In this document: in pieces, positions 34,197 through 43,200 of the stretch
How the letters are laid out: the number at the start of each line of letters is the position of its first letter
How positions within the stretch are numbered: the first letter of the stretch is position 1
From: Deltaproteobacteria bacterium
GTDB taxonomy: Bacteria; Myxococcota_A; Polyangia; Polyangiales; JADJMO01
Direction of reading: 5' to 3'
Assembly: GCA_022843175.1 (NCBI GenBank)
Contig: JALHOE010000040.1
Span: 1 to 51,534, forward strand
Length of the DNA stretch: 51,534 nucleotides
Notes under the pieces: model-generated
The model's input: only the letters and a program-made list of their open reading frames with translations
What the model was told of the DNA's origin: nothing
Databases searched by the model: none
Made by a program: the position numbers and the translations under genes

Positions 34197-34648
34197 GCGC
34201 GATGCGGCAAGCGGAACAGGTCGAGGCCTTCGATCTTGGACGCGACGAACGCGACCTTCGTGATGCGCATGATGCGGTTCGTCCCGGGGAACTTCATCAG
34301 CGAGGAGTTGGCCTCGTCCAAGGCGTCGACGATGCGCGCGTTGAGGACGGACAGCTCGACGCCGTCGTCGGTCGATAACGGGAGCACCTCACCGTTCGCG
34401 TCAAGGATGTCGCGCAGCGCGTCCACCGCGGACCGCCGCATGATGAGCGCATGGCTCCCGAGCCACGGGAAGTCCGAAGGAATGAAGCCCTGCCGGTCGT
34501 CCGCTCGGACACGACGGACCGCGATCGGCTTCCAAGCCGATGCCCGTGGCCGCCCGTCGAACTGAAGGAAGACCTCGTAGTCCTGATCGGCGACCGTATT
34601 CACGCACTCGAAGTCCTCAGCGCCTTGCGGAGCATAGACCGCCGCCAT
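34106..34648 (-). CDS. Imm11-like (DUF1629) immunity protein
   Basis: The 180-residue protein fits the Imm11/DUF1629 family as I know it: FPWLGSHALIMRRSAVDAL, a GEVLPL segment, and the C-terminal YVSERFVERVKAAGLRGLVF pattern. Such proteins are found downstream of polymorphic toxins and are believed to give immunity. The start at 34648 follows GGGAGGG at good spacing; a start at 34705 (199 residues) would overlap the upstream gene by ATGA and remains possible. It is part of an overlapping minus-strand cluster. No full-length toxin is present in the window. Confidence 0.75.
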   Translation of the reverse strand: MAAVYAPQGAEDFECVNTVADQDYEVFLQFDGRPRASAWKPIAVRRVRADDRQGFIPSDFPWLGSHALIMRRSAVDALRDILDANGEVLPLSTDDGVELSVLNARIVDALDEANSSLMKFPGTNRIMRITKVAFVASKIEGLDLFRLPHRASSTYVSERFVERVKAAGLRGLVFNKVWSG

Positions 34649-34656
34649 GTTCACAG

Positions 34657-34663
34657 CCCTCCC
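34657..34663 (-). promoter_or_regulatory. Ribosome binding site for the Imm11-like gene
   Basis: GGGAGGG on the minus strand lies eight bases before the ATG at 34648 and favours that start over the upstream overlapping ATG at 34705. Confidence 0.65.
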
Positions 34664-34701
34664 AGAGAGAAGTGCGTTTCGGATCGCACCGAGCGCGCCC
34701 G

Positions 34702-35412
34702 TCACTCCGCGATTCCCTCGCGCTGCAACAAGCGTAGCCCGCTCAGCCAGCGATCGAAGTCCTTGCGCCGCTTCGGTGCGACCAACAGCTTATCGCGAAG
34801 ACCCTGGGCCAACATGTTCGTCAGGCCCAAGGCCCACGGCGTCCCGGCGAGGTCCAGGTTGCGCCAGATCTTCTCCGTCTCCGCGACTCGTTCGCGTCTG
34901 ACAATGACCTGCGTCTCCGAATCGCGCCGTATGAGATCTGCCGGCACGTTGCGAATGTCGAACTCCTCGAACTCCGCCGCGCTGATGTCTAGCGCCCAAT
35001 CGGTGTCCGCGTAAATTCGTGCGTTATCGCGCTCAAAGGCATCGACCACATCCTGCCCCCTGCTCGCCGGCGACAGCGACGACAGCATGAATCTTCCGCA
35101 CTTGCCGCGAATGCACACGTGGCGAAACGCCGCACCCCACAAAATGCAAAGGCCGCCTGTGGCAAGTCCTTCCACTTCGACGTCTTCGACCACCACGGGG
35201 CCCAACCAGCAGTTGTTCGTGGCGCGACATTCCGAGAGTACAACCTGCCGAATCCGCCGCCTCAAAGGAGGCGCCGTCGCCGTCATGCCGTAGCTGCATG
35301 CAACGAAGGAGCACTTACGCAGAACGACACCCGACAGCGATGCCGGCGCATTGTTGTCGTCGAGCAGCTCGAACTTTGCTCCCTCAACGGTCGTCATGCT
35401 CACTACGGCCAT
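34702..35412 (-). CDS. First gene of the toxin/immunity island; beta-helix-like protein
   Basis: The 236-residue protein has a repetitive first half with short strands and Cys/Ser/Thr/Val ladders (VLRKCSFVACSYGM, VVLSECRATNNCWLG, VVVEDVEVEGLATGG), which resembles a pentapeptide-type or parallel beta-helix. The second half is mixed (WALDISAAEFEEFDIRNVP, LVAPKRRKDFDRWLSGLRLL). It appears to be a conserved stand-alone family in bacteria, but I cannot name it. Its stop abuts the Imm11-like gene, with which it is probably co-transcribed. Role in immunity is inferred from location. Two Met residues near the N-terminus are alternative starts. Confidence 0.68.
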   Translation of the reverse strand: MAVVSMTTVEGAKFELLDDNNAPASLSGVVLRKCSFVACSYGMTATAPPLRRRIRQVVLSECRATNNCWLGPVVVEDVEVEGLATGGLCILWGAAFRHVCIRGKCGRFMLSSLSPASRGQDVVDAFERDNARIYADTDWALDISAAEFEEFDIRNVPADLIRRDSETQVIVRRERVAETEKIWRNLDLAGTPWALGLTNMLAQGLRDKLLVAPKRRKDFDRWLSGLRLLQREGIAE

Positions 35413-35503
35413 CCTTTCGGCGTTTCATACAGTCGCACGAGAGCCTCTTGTTTGACCTTCGAACTCTGAACCCTTCGACCAGGCCCACGCGAGCAACGTG
35501 GCG

Positions 35504-36685
35504 TCAGCAACCAACGCGAGCGGAACTTGCTCCACTAACGTCGTCGACCGTGGTCGCGAGCACCACCACCGCGACGAGCGCCAGCGCCGCCGAGGCCCCG
35601 AACGCCCACTCCGGGCGCTTGGTGTAGAGGAACCCGAACACCACGTTCGCCGGCAAGAGCGCGAGCCCGTGCACGGCGTGCTGCAGCCCGAACGCGGTGC
35701 CGCGCGCGTGCTCGGGGACGAGGCGCACCATCATCGACTTCTCGGCGCCCTCGCCGAGGCCGTAGTGCACCGCATACAAGAGGAACAAACCCCAGAACAC
35801 CGGCCACGACGGCGCGAGCGCGAACGCGGCGTAGGAGACCGCGTAGATGCACCAGCTCGCGAACAGGAGCCGGCGCGGCCCCCACCGATCGGCGAGCGCC
35901 CCACCCGGCGCGTTGAACAACGACTTGAGCAGCTGCAGCGACAGCCACGCGATCGGGATGAGGGCCGGCGCAAGCCCGAGCCCGTACAGGCGAAGGAGCA
36001 GAAACGAGTCGGCCGAGGCGCCGAGCGCGTAGAGCAGGACCGCGAGGAGGAAGCGCTTGGCGACAACCGGAACCTCTCCGCGGACCGCGCGCCGATCGGG
36101 CGCCGGCGCGTCGTGGTGCTCACGAACCGCCCAGATCGCGAGCAACGTCGAGAGCACGCCGGGCACGATCGCGAACGCGATCACCGTGCGCAGCGGCAGC
36201 TTCAGCGCGAGGAGCCCCGCGGCCATGAGCGGCCCGATCACGGCGCCGAGGTTGTCCATCGCCCGGTGCACCCCGAACGCGAGGCCCCGGTGCTCGGCGG
36301 GGGTGACCCCGGTGATGATCGCGTCGCGCGGCGCCGAGCGGATGCCCTTGCCGAACCGATCGATGCTGCGCGCGACGACCGCCTGCCACGGCGCGGTGAT
36401 CAGCGCGAGGGTCGGTCGCGCCAGCGCGGCGAGCAGGTAGCCGCCGATGACGAACCGGCCGTGCTTGCCGCCGCGGTCCGCCGCGCGGCCGGCCCACACC
36501 TTCACGAAGCTCGCGATCAACTCGGCCGTGCCCTCGACCACCCCGAGAGCGAGCGCCCCGCCCCCGACCGTCGCCAGGAGCGCGGGCAAAAGTGGATAGA
36601 TCATATCGCTCGCCGCGTCGGTGAGGAGCGACACCGCGCCGAGCGCCCAGACCTCCTTGGGGAGCTTCTTGGCCGCCGCGATCAC
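35504..36685 (-). CDS. MFS transporter
   Basis: The 393-residue protein has about twelve hydrophobic segments and the MFS loop pattern after helix 2 (WAGRAADRGGKHGRF), a DRFGKGIRSAPRDAI segment and a second half repeat motif (GALADRWGPRRLLF). The layout is that of a drug/sugar-type major facilitator of the inner membrane; substrate cannot be predicted. The start is GTG at 36685. It diverges from ribA with 145 bases between the starts. Confidence 0.88.
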   Translation of the reverse strand: MIAAAKKLPKEVWALGAVSLLTDAASDMIYPLLPALLATVGGGALALGVVEGTAELIASFVKVWAGRAADRGGKHGRFVIGGYLLAALARPTLALITAPWQAVVARSIDRFGKGIRSAPRDAIITGVTPAEHRGLAFGVHRAMDNLGAVIGPLMAAGLLALKLPLRTVIAFAIVPGVLSTLLAIWAVREHHDAPAPDRRAVRGEVPVVAKRFLLAVLLYALGASADSFLLLRLYGLGLAPALIPIAWLSLQLLKSLFNAPGGALADRWGPRRLLFASWCIYAVSYAAFALAPSWPVFWGLFLLYAVHYGLGEGAEKSMMVRLVPEHARGTAFGLQHAVHGLALLPANVVFGFLYTKRPEWAFGASAALALVAVVVLATTVDDVSGASSARVGC

Positions 36686-36830
36686 GGCCGAGCTTTACCA
36701 GGGAATGACGGGTGCATCCTCTTGGAGCTCGGGCGCATCCCTTCTTTCGTACGGTCGCGGCTGGCAACGCGACGCGTCTTGCCCTACACCCTCGTTCGTC
36801 CCGCCTTCTTGGACCAGGAGATTCACTGAG

Positions 36831-37556
36831 ATGCACGTCCCCAAGCGGATCCGGCCTCAGGTTCACAGCGATTCGCTAGTGACCAGCCCCGCCAACTCCA
36901 CCGACGAGCTGGTCATCGACGCGATCGCCCCCGTCCCCACCGAGCACGGCACGTTCTTGATGCACGTGTTCCGCTGGGTCGGTGACGACGAAGAGCACGT
37001 CGCCATGGTGCGCGGCGACGTCGCGGGCAAGGAGCGGGTCGCGGTCCGCGTCCACAGCGAGTGCCTCACCAGCGAGGTCTTCCACTCGCTCAAGTGCGAC
37101 TGCCGCGAGCAGCTCCACCTCGGGTTGGACGAGATCGCCAAGCGCGAGCTCGGCGTCCTCCTCTACCTCCGGCAAGAGGGCCGCGGCATCGGCCTCGCCA
37201 ACAAGATCAAGGCCTACGCGCTCCAGGCCCACGGCGCCGACACGGTCGACGCCAACCGCATGCTCGGCCTGCCAGACGACGCGCGCCGCTACGACATGGC
37301 CGCGCTCATGCTCCGTCACCTCGGGATCAAGAGCATCGCGCTCATGACCAACAACCCCGACAAGGTCGACGAGCTGCGCGCCCTCGGGGTCGAGGTCGCC
37401 GAGCGCATCCCGATGATCATCACGCCCAACCGCTTCTCCGAGCCCTACCTCGAGGCCAAGCGGGTGCGCATGCGTCACCAGCTGCCGGCGCGGTCCTCCA
37501 GCAACAGCATCGTCGAGCTCCCGCGTCGTTCGCTCACCGGCTCCGACGCCGAGTGA
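36831..37556 (+). CDS. ribA: GTP cyclohydrolase II
   Basis: The 241-residue protein has the RibA zinc site Cys78, Cys89 and Cys91 (C-x10-C-x-C in RVHSECLTSEVFHSLKCDC), the catalytic RQEGRGIGL motif, DTVDANRMLGLPDDARRYD and the TNNPDKVDEL segment. It opens GTP to 2,5-diamino-6-ribosylamino-pyrimidinone phosphate, the first step of riboflavin synthesis. There is no fused RibB domain. The ATG at 36831 was chosen; AGGAG lies about 11 bases upstream. No FMN riboswitch was seen in the 145-base leader region. Confidence 0.92.
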   Translation: MHVPKRIRPQVHSDSLVTSPANSTDELVIDAIAPVPTEHGTFLMHVFRWVGDDEEHVAMVRGDVAGKERVAVRVHSECLTSEVFHSLKCDCREQLHLGLDEIAKRELGVLLYLRQEGRGIGLANKIKAYALQAHGADTVDANRMLGLPDDARRYDMAALMLRHLGIKSIALMTNNPDKVDELRALGVEVAERIPMIITPNRFSEPYLEAKRVRMRHQLPARSSSNSIVELPRRSLTGSDAE

Positions 37557-37569
37557 TACGTTCGCGCGC

Positions 37570-38640
37570 GTGAGCCCGGCGCCCGCGCCGTTTCCGTGGC
37601 ATGCGCTCCCCCGCGTGGCCTCGGCCCACGTGCGCGCCGTGTCCCGGGTCCGCCGCGCGTATCCGGTGCGCGCGCGCGACGTCGCGGCGCAGCTCTCGGC
37701 CCTGATCGGTCACCCGGTCGAGCTCGAGATCCGTCGCACCACCGTCGGCCGGCCCGCGCTCAAGAATCCGATCTCCCTCGGGGAGCTGGCGATCGACCCC
37801 GAGCCCGAGCTCGCCCTGGCCGTCGCGTCCGCGCTCGCCGGCGGCAAGCTCCCGAAGATCGCGCGTGACCGCACGATCGATCCCGAGGTGCTCGGCGCCA
37901 CGGCCGGGATCGTGCTGTGGCTCGCGCGCACCGCGGGCCTCGATCTTTCGCTCACCGACGACACCCTCCACGGCGTCGACTGCGTCCTCGCGGACTGCGC
38001 GGTGCGGGTCGGGGCCCTGCGCACGGCGGCGCGCGTCGCGGTCGCGATCCCGGAGCTCGATCGCACGCCCGGCGGCGCCGCGACCGAGGTGCTCCGTCGC
38101 CTGGGCGACACGCCGCTGAGCGTCGCCGCGGTCGCCGGTTGGGGCACCGCGCGCGCGGGCGATCTCGTGGGGCTGATGGCCGGCGACGTCGTCGTGGTCG
38201 ACACCCGATTCGCCGGCTGCGCGCTCGTCGCCGGCGACCGCGGCGTGCTCGCGGCGGCGATTGAGCCCGACGAAAGCGGCCGCCCGCGCGTCCGGCTCGC
38301 CGAGGGTCGGGTCGAGCTTGCCGCGCCCCCGCCGAAGGGCGAGAACGCGGCCTCGATGACCGACGAGACGGGCGCCACGATGCAGCTTCCCGCCCTCGAA
38401 GAGGGCGCGCGCTTGGCCGACGACCTCGCCGAGCTCCCGCTCACGGTGCGGATCGAGCTCGGAACCGCCACCCTCGCCGCGCGCGAGTGGGCGGCGATCG
38501 GCGCGGGAGACGTGCTGGTGCTCGACGGCCGCGTCGGCGATCCGGTCTCGCTGCGCATCGCGGGCAAGGTCCTCGCGCGGGGCGAGCTGGTCGAGGTCGA
38601 CGGCGCGCTCGGCGTCCGCATCACGGAGCGCACGTCATGA
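37570..38640 (+). CDS. Orphan SctQ/FliN-type (SpoA domain) secretion C-ring protein
   Basis: The 356-residue protein ends in a SpoA domain (about 285-352): LPLTVRIELGTATLAAREW, IGAGDVLVLDGRVGDPV, LRIAGKVLARGELVEVDG. A weaker related block lies near 190-255 (AGDLVGLMAGDVVVVD). This two-SpoA layout fits SctQ/YscQ/HrcQ of non-flagellar type III secretion or FliM/FliN C-ring proteins. No other secretion gene is in the window. It overlaps the downstream lipoprotein gene by ATGA. The start is GTG at 37570, 13 bases after ribA. Confidence 0.8.
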   Translation: MSPAPAPFPWHALPRVASAHVRAVSRVRRAYPVRARDVAAQLSALIGHPVELEIRRTTVGRPALKNPISLGELAIDPEPELALAVASALAGGKLPKIARDRTIDPEVLGATAGIVLWLARTAGLDLSLTDDTLHGVDCVLADCAVRVGALRTAARVAVAIPELDRTPGGAATEVLRRLGDTPLSVAAVAGWGTARAGDLVGLMAGDVVVVDTRFAGCALVAGDRGVLAAAIEPDESGRPRVRLAEGRVELAAPPPKGENAASMTDETGATMQLPALEEGARLADDLAELPLTVRIELGTATLAAREWAAIGAGDVLVLDGRVGDPVSLRIAGKVLARGELVEVDGALGVRITERTS

Positions 38641-39140
38641 GGCGCCTGCTCATCGCCGCGCTCCTCGTCGCGTGCAGCAAGAAGGAGCCGGTGGTCGAGA
38701 AGCCCACCGCGCCGGCCGCCTCTTCCTCGTCTTCCTCCGCCGTGGCGCCCACCGCCGAGAAGCCCAAGGCGCCGGCCACGTTCAAGGGCGCTTACACGGC
38801 GAAGCAGGCCGAGGTCCGCACGCCGAGCGACGCGCCCGCGTTCATCCACCCCGAGAGCAAAGACGGCGTCGGCGCCGGCGAGCTCGAGCTCACGCTCCCC
38901 GGCGGCGACGGCGCGGTCACCGGCAAGGGCAGCGGCGCGCTCGGCGCGCAGGTGTTCAGCGGCTGGCTCGAGGGCAACCGGCTCACCGGCACGCTGCACC
39001 CCGAGGGCGACGCGGCCTCTGCGATGTGGGGCCTCGTCGAGGGCAACGTCGAGGGCTCGACCATCAAGGGCACGCTGCGCACCAGCAATCGCGACGGCCG
39101 GCTCGTGCGCGAGGCCCCGTTCACGCTAGAGAAGAAGTAA
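38637..39140 (+). CDS. Predicted lipoprotein coupled to the SctQ-like gene
   Basis: The 167-residue protein starts MRRLLIAALLVACSKKEP with lipobox LVAC. A Ser/Ala/Pro/Lys-rich linker precedes a beta-rich part (GAGELELTLPGGDGAVTG, GNRLTGTLHPEGD, STIKGTLRTSNRDGRL). No motif is recognised. The start overlaps the SctQ-like stop (ATGA) and the stop overlaps the next gene (TAATG). Lipoprotein next to a secretion protein recalls SctJ-type arrangements, but no SctJ similarity is visible. Confidence 0.78.
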   Translation: MRRLLIAALLVACSKKEPVVEKPTAPAASSSSSSAVAPTAEKPKAPATFKGAYTAKQAEVRTPSDAPAFIHPESKDGVGAGELELTLPGGDGAVTGKGSGALGAQVFSGWLEGNRLTGTLHPEGDAASAMWGLVEGNVEGSTIKGTLRTSNRDGRLVREAPFTLEKK

Positions 39141-40204
39141 TGAGCCTCCCCGAGCTGTCGTACCTCGCGTGGGCCCTCTCGCGGTACGGCCAGATCGACT
39201 TCGACCTCGGTCAGAGCGGCGTGTTCCCGATGCCGGTCGACGTGCTCGGCCTGCCGCAGGAGTCGTTCGCGGCGGCGACCGATCCCACCGTCGTCCGCCG
39301 GCTGCAGTCGGCGATCGCCGCGCGCTTTCAGGCGCCCGCCGAGGAGACGGTCCCGGTGCTCGGCACCACCCACGGCCTGTGGTGCGTCTACGCCGCGTTG
39401 CTCTCGCCGGGCGACGACGTGCTCGTCGAGTCCCCCGTTTACGAGCCGCTCCTGCGCATCGCCGAGGGGCTCGGCGCGCGCGTCATCCCCTTCTCGCGCG
39501 ATCCCGGCATCAACGCGGCCGACGTCCACCGCCTGATCACCAAGCGCACGCGCCTCGTGGTGGTGACCAACCTCCACAACCCGACCGGCGCCTACCTCAC
39601 CGACGACGCGATCCTCGAGCTCGCGCGCGCGGTCTCGCCGGTCACGCTGCTGGTCGACGAGGTCTACCGCGATCTGGTCGACACGCCCGGAAAGACGGCG
39701 TTTCACCTCGCGCCGAACGTCGTCGTCACCTCCTCGCTCACCAAGGTCTACGGCCTCAACTGGCTGCGGGCGGGGTGGGTGCTCGCGCGCGAGCCGCTCG
39801 CGTCGGCGGTGCGCACGGCCACGCGACACTCCATCGGCACGGTGTCGTGGGCCCTCGCGTCGGCCTCGCTCCGTGCGTTCGAGATGCTCGACGAGCTGCA
39901 CGCGCGCTCGCGCCTCCTCCGCGCGCACGACGCGGCCGCGGCGCAGAAGGTCGCGGCCTGGGTCGCCGCGCGCACCTACCTCTCGTTCACCCCGCACCCC
40001 GGCTCGATCTTCGGCTTCGTCGTCGACGAGCGCGGCCGCGACACCCGCCCGTGGATCGATCGCGCCATCGAGGAGCAGCGGGTGATCGTGGCGCCCGGCG
40101 CCTTCTTCAACGCGCCCGCCGGGTTCCGCATCCGCTACGGCGCGCTCGATCCGCAGATCCTCGACGAGGGGCTCGTGCGCCTCGGTCGCGCGATCGAGAC
40201 ATGA
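39140..40204 (+). CDS. PLP-dependent aminotransferase, class I/II
   Basis: The 354-residue protein has fold-type I motifs: NLHNPTGAYL, VDEVYRDLVD (PLP pyridine-binding Asp), TSSLTKVYGLNW with the Schiff-base Lys, and FRIRYG with the substrate-carboxylate Arg. The family covers amino-acid aminotransferases and some beta-lyases or transcriptional regulators; no DNA-binding domain is present. Substrate is not predictable. Start ATG overlaps the lipoprotein stop (TAATG). Its stop overlaps the UvrA-like start (ATGA). Confidence 0.87.
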   Translation: MSLPELSYLAWALSRYGQIDFDLGQSGVFPMPVDVLGLPQESFAAATDPTVVRRLQSAIAARFQAPAEETVPVLGTTHGLWCVYAALLSPGDDVLVESPVYEPLLRIAEGLGARVIPFSRDPGINAADVHRLITKRTRLVVVTNLHNPTGAYLTDDAILELARAVSPVTLLVDEVYRDLVDTPGKTAFHLAPNVVVTSSLTKVYGLNWLRAGWVLAREPLASAVRTATRHSIGTVSWALASASLRAFEMLDELHARSRLLRAHDAAAAQKVAAWVAARTYLSFTPHPGSIFGFVVDERGRDTRPWIDRAIEEQRVIVAPGAFFNAPAGFRIRYGALDPQILDEGLVRLGRAIET

Positions 40205-42828
40205 TCGTCGTCCGGGGAGCGCGCACCCACAACCTCAAGGACGTCAGCGTCTCGATCCCCGAGCACGCGCTCGTGGTGATCACCGGCCCGAGCGGCGCCG
40301 GCAAGTCCTCGCTCGCGTTCGACACGATCTACGCCGAGGCGCAGCGCCGCTACCTCGAGGCCCTCGCCGTGCGCACGCTCGATCTGCGCCTGCCCCGGCC
40401 CGACGTCGACGCGATCGACAACCTGCCGCCCGCGATCGCGATCGAGCAGCGCGGGCTCACGCGCTCGCGCCGCTCGAGCATCGGCACCGTCACCGAGATC
40501 ACCGATCACCTGCGGGTGCTCTACGCGCGCGTCGCCACGCCGCACTGTCCGATCTGCGGCGACGTGGTCCGCGCCGAGAGCGCCGAGCAGGTGGTCGACG
40601 GCATCCTCGCCGAGCCCGTGGGCACCAAGGTCGTGGTGCGCGCCCCGATCGTGCGCGGCGGCCGCGGCGAGCTCCGCGAAGAGCTCGAGAAGCTCCGGCG
40701 CGACGGCTACGTGCGCGCCGTCGCCGACGGCGTGACGATCGATCTCGGCGAGGTCGTCGCGCTCGACAAGAAGAAGCCGCACGACCTCGACGCCGTCGTC
40801 GACCGCATCGTCGTCAAAGAGGGCGTCCGCACGCGCGCGACCGACTCGGTGGAGCTCGCGATGCGCCTCGGCGACGGCCGCGTGCGCATCGCCCGCGACG
40901 ACCGGCTCACGTTCCACTCCCAGCGCTTCGCCTGCGAGAAGGACGACTTCGTGTTCCCGGCGATCGCGCCGGCCCTGTTCTCCACCAACTCCCCCGAGGG
41001 CGCCTGCGCGGTGTGCGAGGGGCTCGGGGTGCGCACCGTCGCGACCGAGGCCCGGCTCGTCGACAAGGCGCTCTCGCTCCGCAAGGGCGCGATCCTCGCG
41101 TGGGGCGCGCCCACGAACGTCGCCTACGCGCTCCGGCTCAAGCAGGCCGTCGACGCGACCGGCGCCGATCCCGACGTCGCGTGGAAGAAGCTCCCCGCCG
41201 CCAAGCGCGCCGAGCTCGTCGCGTTCGTCGACGCCCACCTCGACGACGAGCTCGAGGACGAGGATCCGCTCGACGGAGCCCGCTTCCGCGAGGAGGCCGC
41301 GTGCGGCGAGTGCGGCGGCAGCGGGCTCCGGCGCGAGGCGCGCGCCTTCGAGATCGGCGGCCACTCGCTCGGCGCGGTGCTCTCGCTGCCGCTCCCCCGC
41401 GCGCGCGAGGCGATCGCCGCGTTCGCCGCGGTGCAGCCGACGATCGCCAAGCCGCTGGTCGACTCCGCCCTCGCCCGCCTCGACGCGCTCACCGCGATCG
41501 GCCTCGAGCACCTCTCGCTCGATCGACGCACCGACGCGCTGAGCACCGGCGAGGGCGAGCGCGCGCGGATCGCCGGCCAGCTCGCGGGCGGGCTCCGCGG
41601 CGTGCTCTACGTGCTCGACGAGCCCTCGCGCGGCATGCACGCGGCCGACACCGAGCGCCTGCTCGCCGTGCTCCTTCGCCTCCGCGATCGGGGGAGCACC
41701 GTGCTGATGGTCGAGCACGATTTGTCCCTGATTTCTCGCGCCGATCACGTGATCGACGTCGGTCCGGCGGCGGGCGTCGCGGGCGGCCGCATCATCGCCG
41801 AGGGCGCGCCCGCCACGCTCGAGGGCGTCACCGGCCCGTGGCTGCGTGGCAAGCGCCTGCCGCGCGTCGCGCGCCACAACGCGAACGACACCCTCGCCGT
41901 GCGCGGGATCACCGCGCGCAACCTGCAGAACGTGAGCCTCGAGCTCCCGCTCGGCGTGCTCACCTGCGTCATCGGCCCGAGCGGCAGCGGCAAGTCCACG
42001 CTGATCTTCGAGGGCCTGGTGCCCGCGGCGCACGCCTCGTTCGAGCGGGTGATCGCGATCGACGCGGCGCCGCTCGGCCGCACCGCGCGCTCCAACCCCG
42101 CGACCGCGACCGGGATCATGGCGAAGCTGCGCGAGCTGTTCGCCTCGCTGCCCGACGCCAAAGCCCGCGGCTACAAGGCCGCGCGCTTCTCCACCAACGT
42201 CAAGGGCGGCCGCTGCGAGGCGTGCGCCGGCGAGGGCGTCGTGCGGGTCGAGCTCCGGCTCCTGCCGGACGTCACCGTGCCGTGCACCGTTTGTCGCGGC
42301 GCGCGCTTCAACCGCGAGACCCTCGAGGTGCGCTACCGCGGCCTCTCGATCGCCGACGTCCTCAACACCACCGTCGACGAAGCGCAGCGCCTGTTCGAGC
42401 CGGTGCCCGCGATCCGCGAGCGGCTCGACGCGATGCGCAGCCTCGGCCTCGGATACCTCCCGCTCGGCCAGCCCGCGCCCACGCTCTCGGGCGGCGAGGC
42501 GCAGCGGGTGAAGCTCGCGCGAGAGATCGCCCGCGGCGCGCGGCAGAAGGCGCTCTACATCCTCGACGAGCCCACGGCTGGGCTACACCCCGAGGACGTC
42601 GCGGTGCTGCTCGAGGCGCTCGTGGCGCTCCGCGACCGGGGCAACACGGTCGTCGTGATCGAGCACGATTTGGCGCTCGCCGCGCGCGCCGACCACCTGC
42701 TCGACATGGGGCCGGGAGCGGGCACGGCCGGCGGAAGGATCGTCGCCGCCGGCACGCCGGAAGAGGTCGCGCGGTCCAAGGGCCCGAGCGCCGCCGCGTT
42801 GGCAGCAGTCCTCGCGCGCGATCCGTGA
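40201..42828 (+). CDS. UvrA-like excinuclease ATPase, possibly a paralogue
   Basis: The 875-residue protein is somewhat shorter than typical UvrA (about 940). It has both ATPase halves with Walker [10 protein letters not shown] near 29-37 and GPSGSGKST in the second half. Zinc-type Cys pairs are CPIC, CAVC, CGEC and CEAC/CTVC. The UvrB-binding domain pattern is kept ([31 protein letters not shown]). In the first half the ABC signature is degenerate ([12 protein letters not shown] instead of LSGGEAQR), while the second is normal ([12 protein letters not shown]). It may be a repair paralogue rather than the main UvrA. It is embedded in an overlapping operon. Confidence 0.85.
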   Translation: MIVVRGARTHNLKDVSVSIPEHALVVITGPSGAGKSSLAFDTIYAEAQRRYLEALAVRTLDLRLPRPDVDAIDNLPPAIAIEQRGLTRSRRSSIGTVTEITDHLRVLYARVATPHCPICGDVVRAESAEQVVDGILAEPVGTKVVVRAPIVRGGRGELREELEKLRRDGYVRAVADGVTIDLGEVVALDKKKPHDLDAVVDRIVVKEGVRTRATDSVELAMRLGDGRVRIARDDRLTFHSQRFACEKDDFVFPAIAPALFSTNSPEGACAVCEGLGVRTVATEARLVDKALSLRKGAILAWGAPTNVAYALRLKQAVDATGADPDVAWKKLPAAKRAELVAFVDAHLDDELEDEDPLDGARFREEAACGECGGSGLRREARAFEIGGHSLGAVLSLPLPRAREAIAAFAAVQPTIAKPLVDSALARLDALTAIGLEHLSLDRRTDALSTGEGERARIAGQLAGGLRGVLYVLDEPSRGMHAADTERLLAVLLRLRDRGSTVLMVEHDLSLISRADHVIDVGPAAGVAGGRIIAEGAPATLEGVTGPWLRGKRLPRVARHNANDTLAVRGITARNLQNVSLELPLGVLTCVIGPSGSGKSTLIFEGLVPAAHASFERVIAIDAAPLGRTARSNPATATGIMAKLRELFASLPDAKARGYKAARFSTNVKGGRCEACAGEGVVRVELRLLPDVTVPCTVCRGARFNRETLEVRYRGLSIADVLNTTVDEAQRLFEPVPAIRERLDAMRSLGLGYLPLGQPAPTLSGGEAQRVKLAREIARGARQKALYILDEPTAGLHPEDVAVLLEALVALRDRGNTVVVIEHDLALAARADHLLDMGPGAGTAGGRIVAAGTPEEVARSKGPSAAALAAVLARDP

Positions 42829-42840
42829 TAAGTCGCGGCG

Positions 42841-43191
42841 ATGCCGCTCACCGGTGCCGCCGCGCGCCAGCTCCGCGCACTCGCTCATCACCTCGACCCG
42901 GTCGTGCAGGTCGGCAAGGGCGGGGTCACCCGCGCCGTCGTCGCGCAGGTCGCCGGCGCGCTCCTCGATCACGAGCTGATCAAGGTGAAGATCGGCACCG
43001 AGGCGCCCACCGACCGCAAGATCGCCGCGGGGCAGCTCGCTTCGCAGACGGCGTCGGACGTGGTGCAGGTCATCGGCCGCACCGTCATCCTCTACAAGCC
43101 GCACCCGAAGAAGCCGACGATCAAGGTGCCCAAGGGCTACACCCCTCCCCAGCCCCCGTCGCGCGCGCACGACGAGGACGAGGAGGAGTGA
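42841..43191 (+). CDS. yhbY: YhbY-like CRM-domain RNA-binding protein
   Basis: The 116-residue protein matches the CRS1-YhbY (CRM) domain: [20 protein letters not shown] with the GKGG loop, [12 protein letters not shown] and [12 protein letters not shown]. In E. coli YhbY associates with pre-50S ribosomal subunits. The final 20 residues are a Pro-rich and acidic tail (DEDEEE). It begins 12 bases after the UvrA-like gene and ends nine bases before the convergent large lipoprotein gene. Confidence 0.9.
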   Translation: MPLTGAAARQLRALAHHLDPVVQVGKGGVTRAVVAQVAGALLDHELIKVKIGTEAPTDRKIAAGQLASQTASDVVQVIGRTVILYKPHPKKPTIKVPKGYTPPQPPSRAHDEDEEE

Positions 43192-43200
43192 GCGGACGGG

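Noticed and set aside
33183-35412. Insertion sequence or transposase remnant explaining the direct repeats
   Set aside because: No transposase-like protein or terminal inverted repeat was seen; the repeated DNA is gene 3'-end sequence, which points to homologous exchange.
36686-36830. Possible FMN riboswitch before ribA
   Set aside because: The leader is short and the conserved FMN-box segments could not be recognised.
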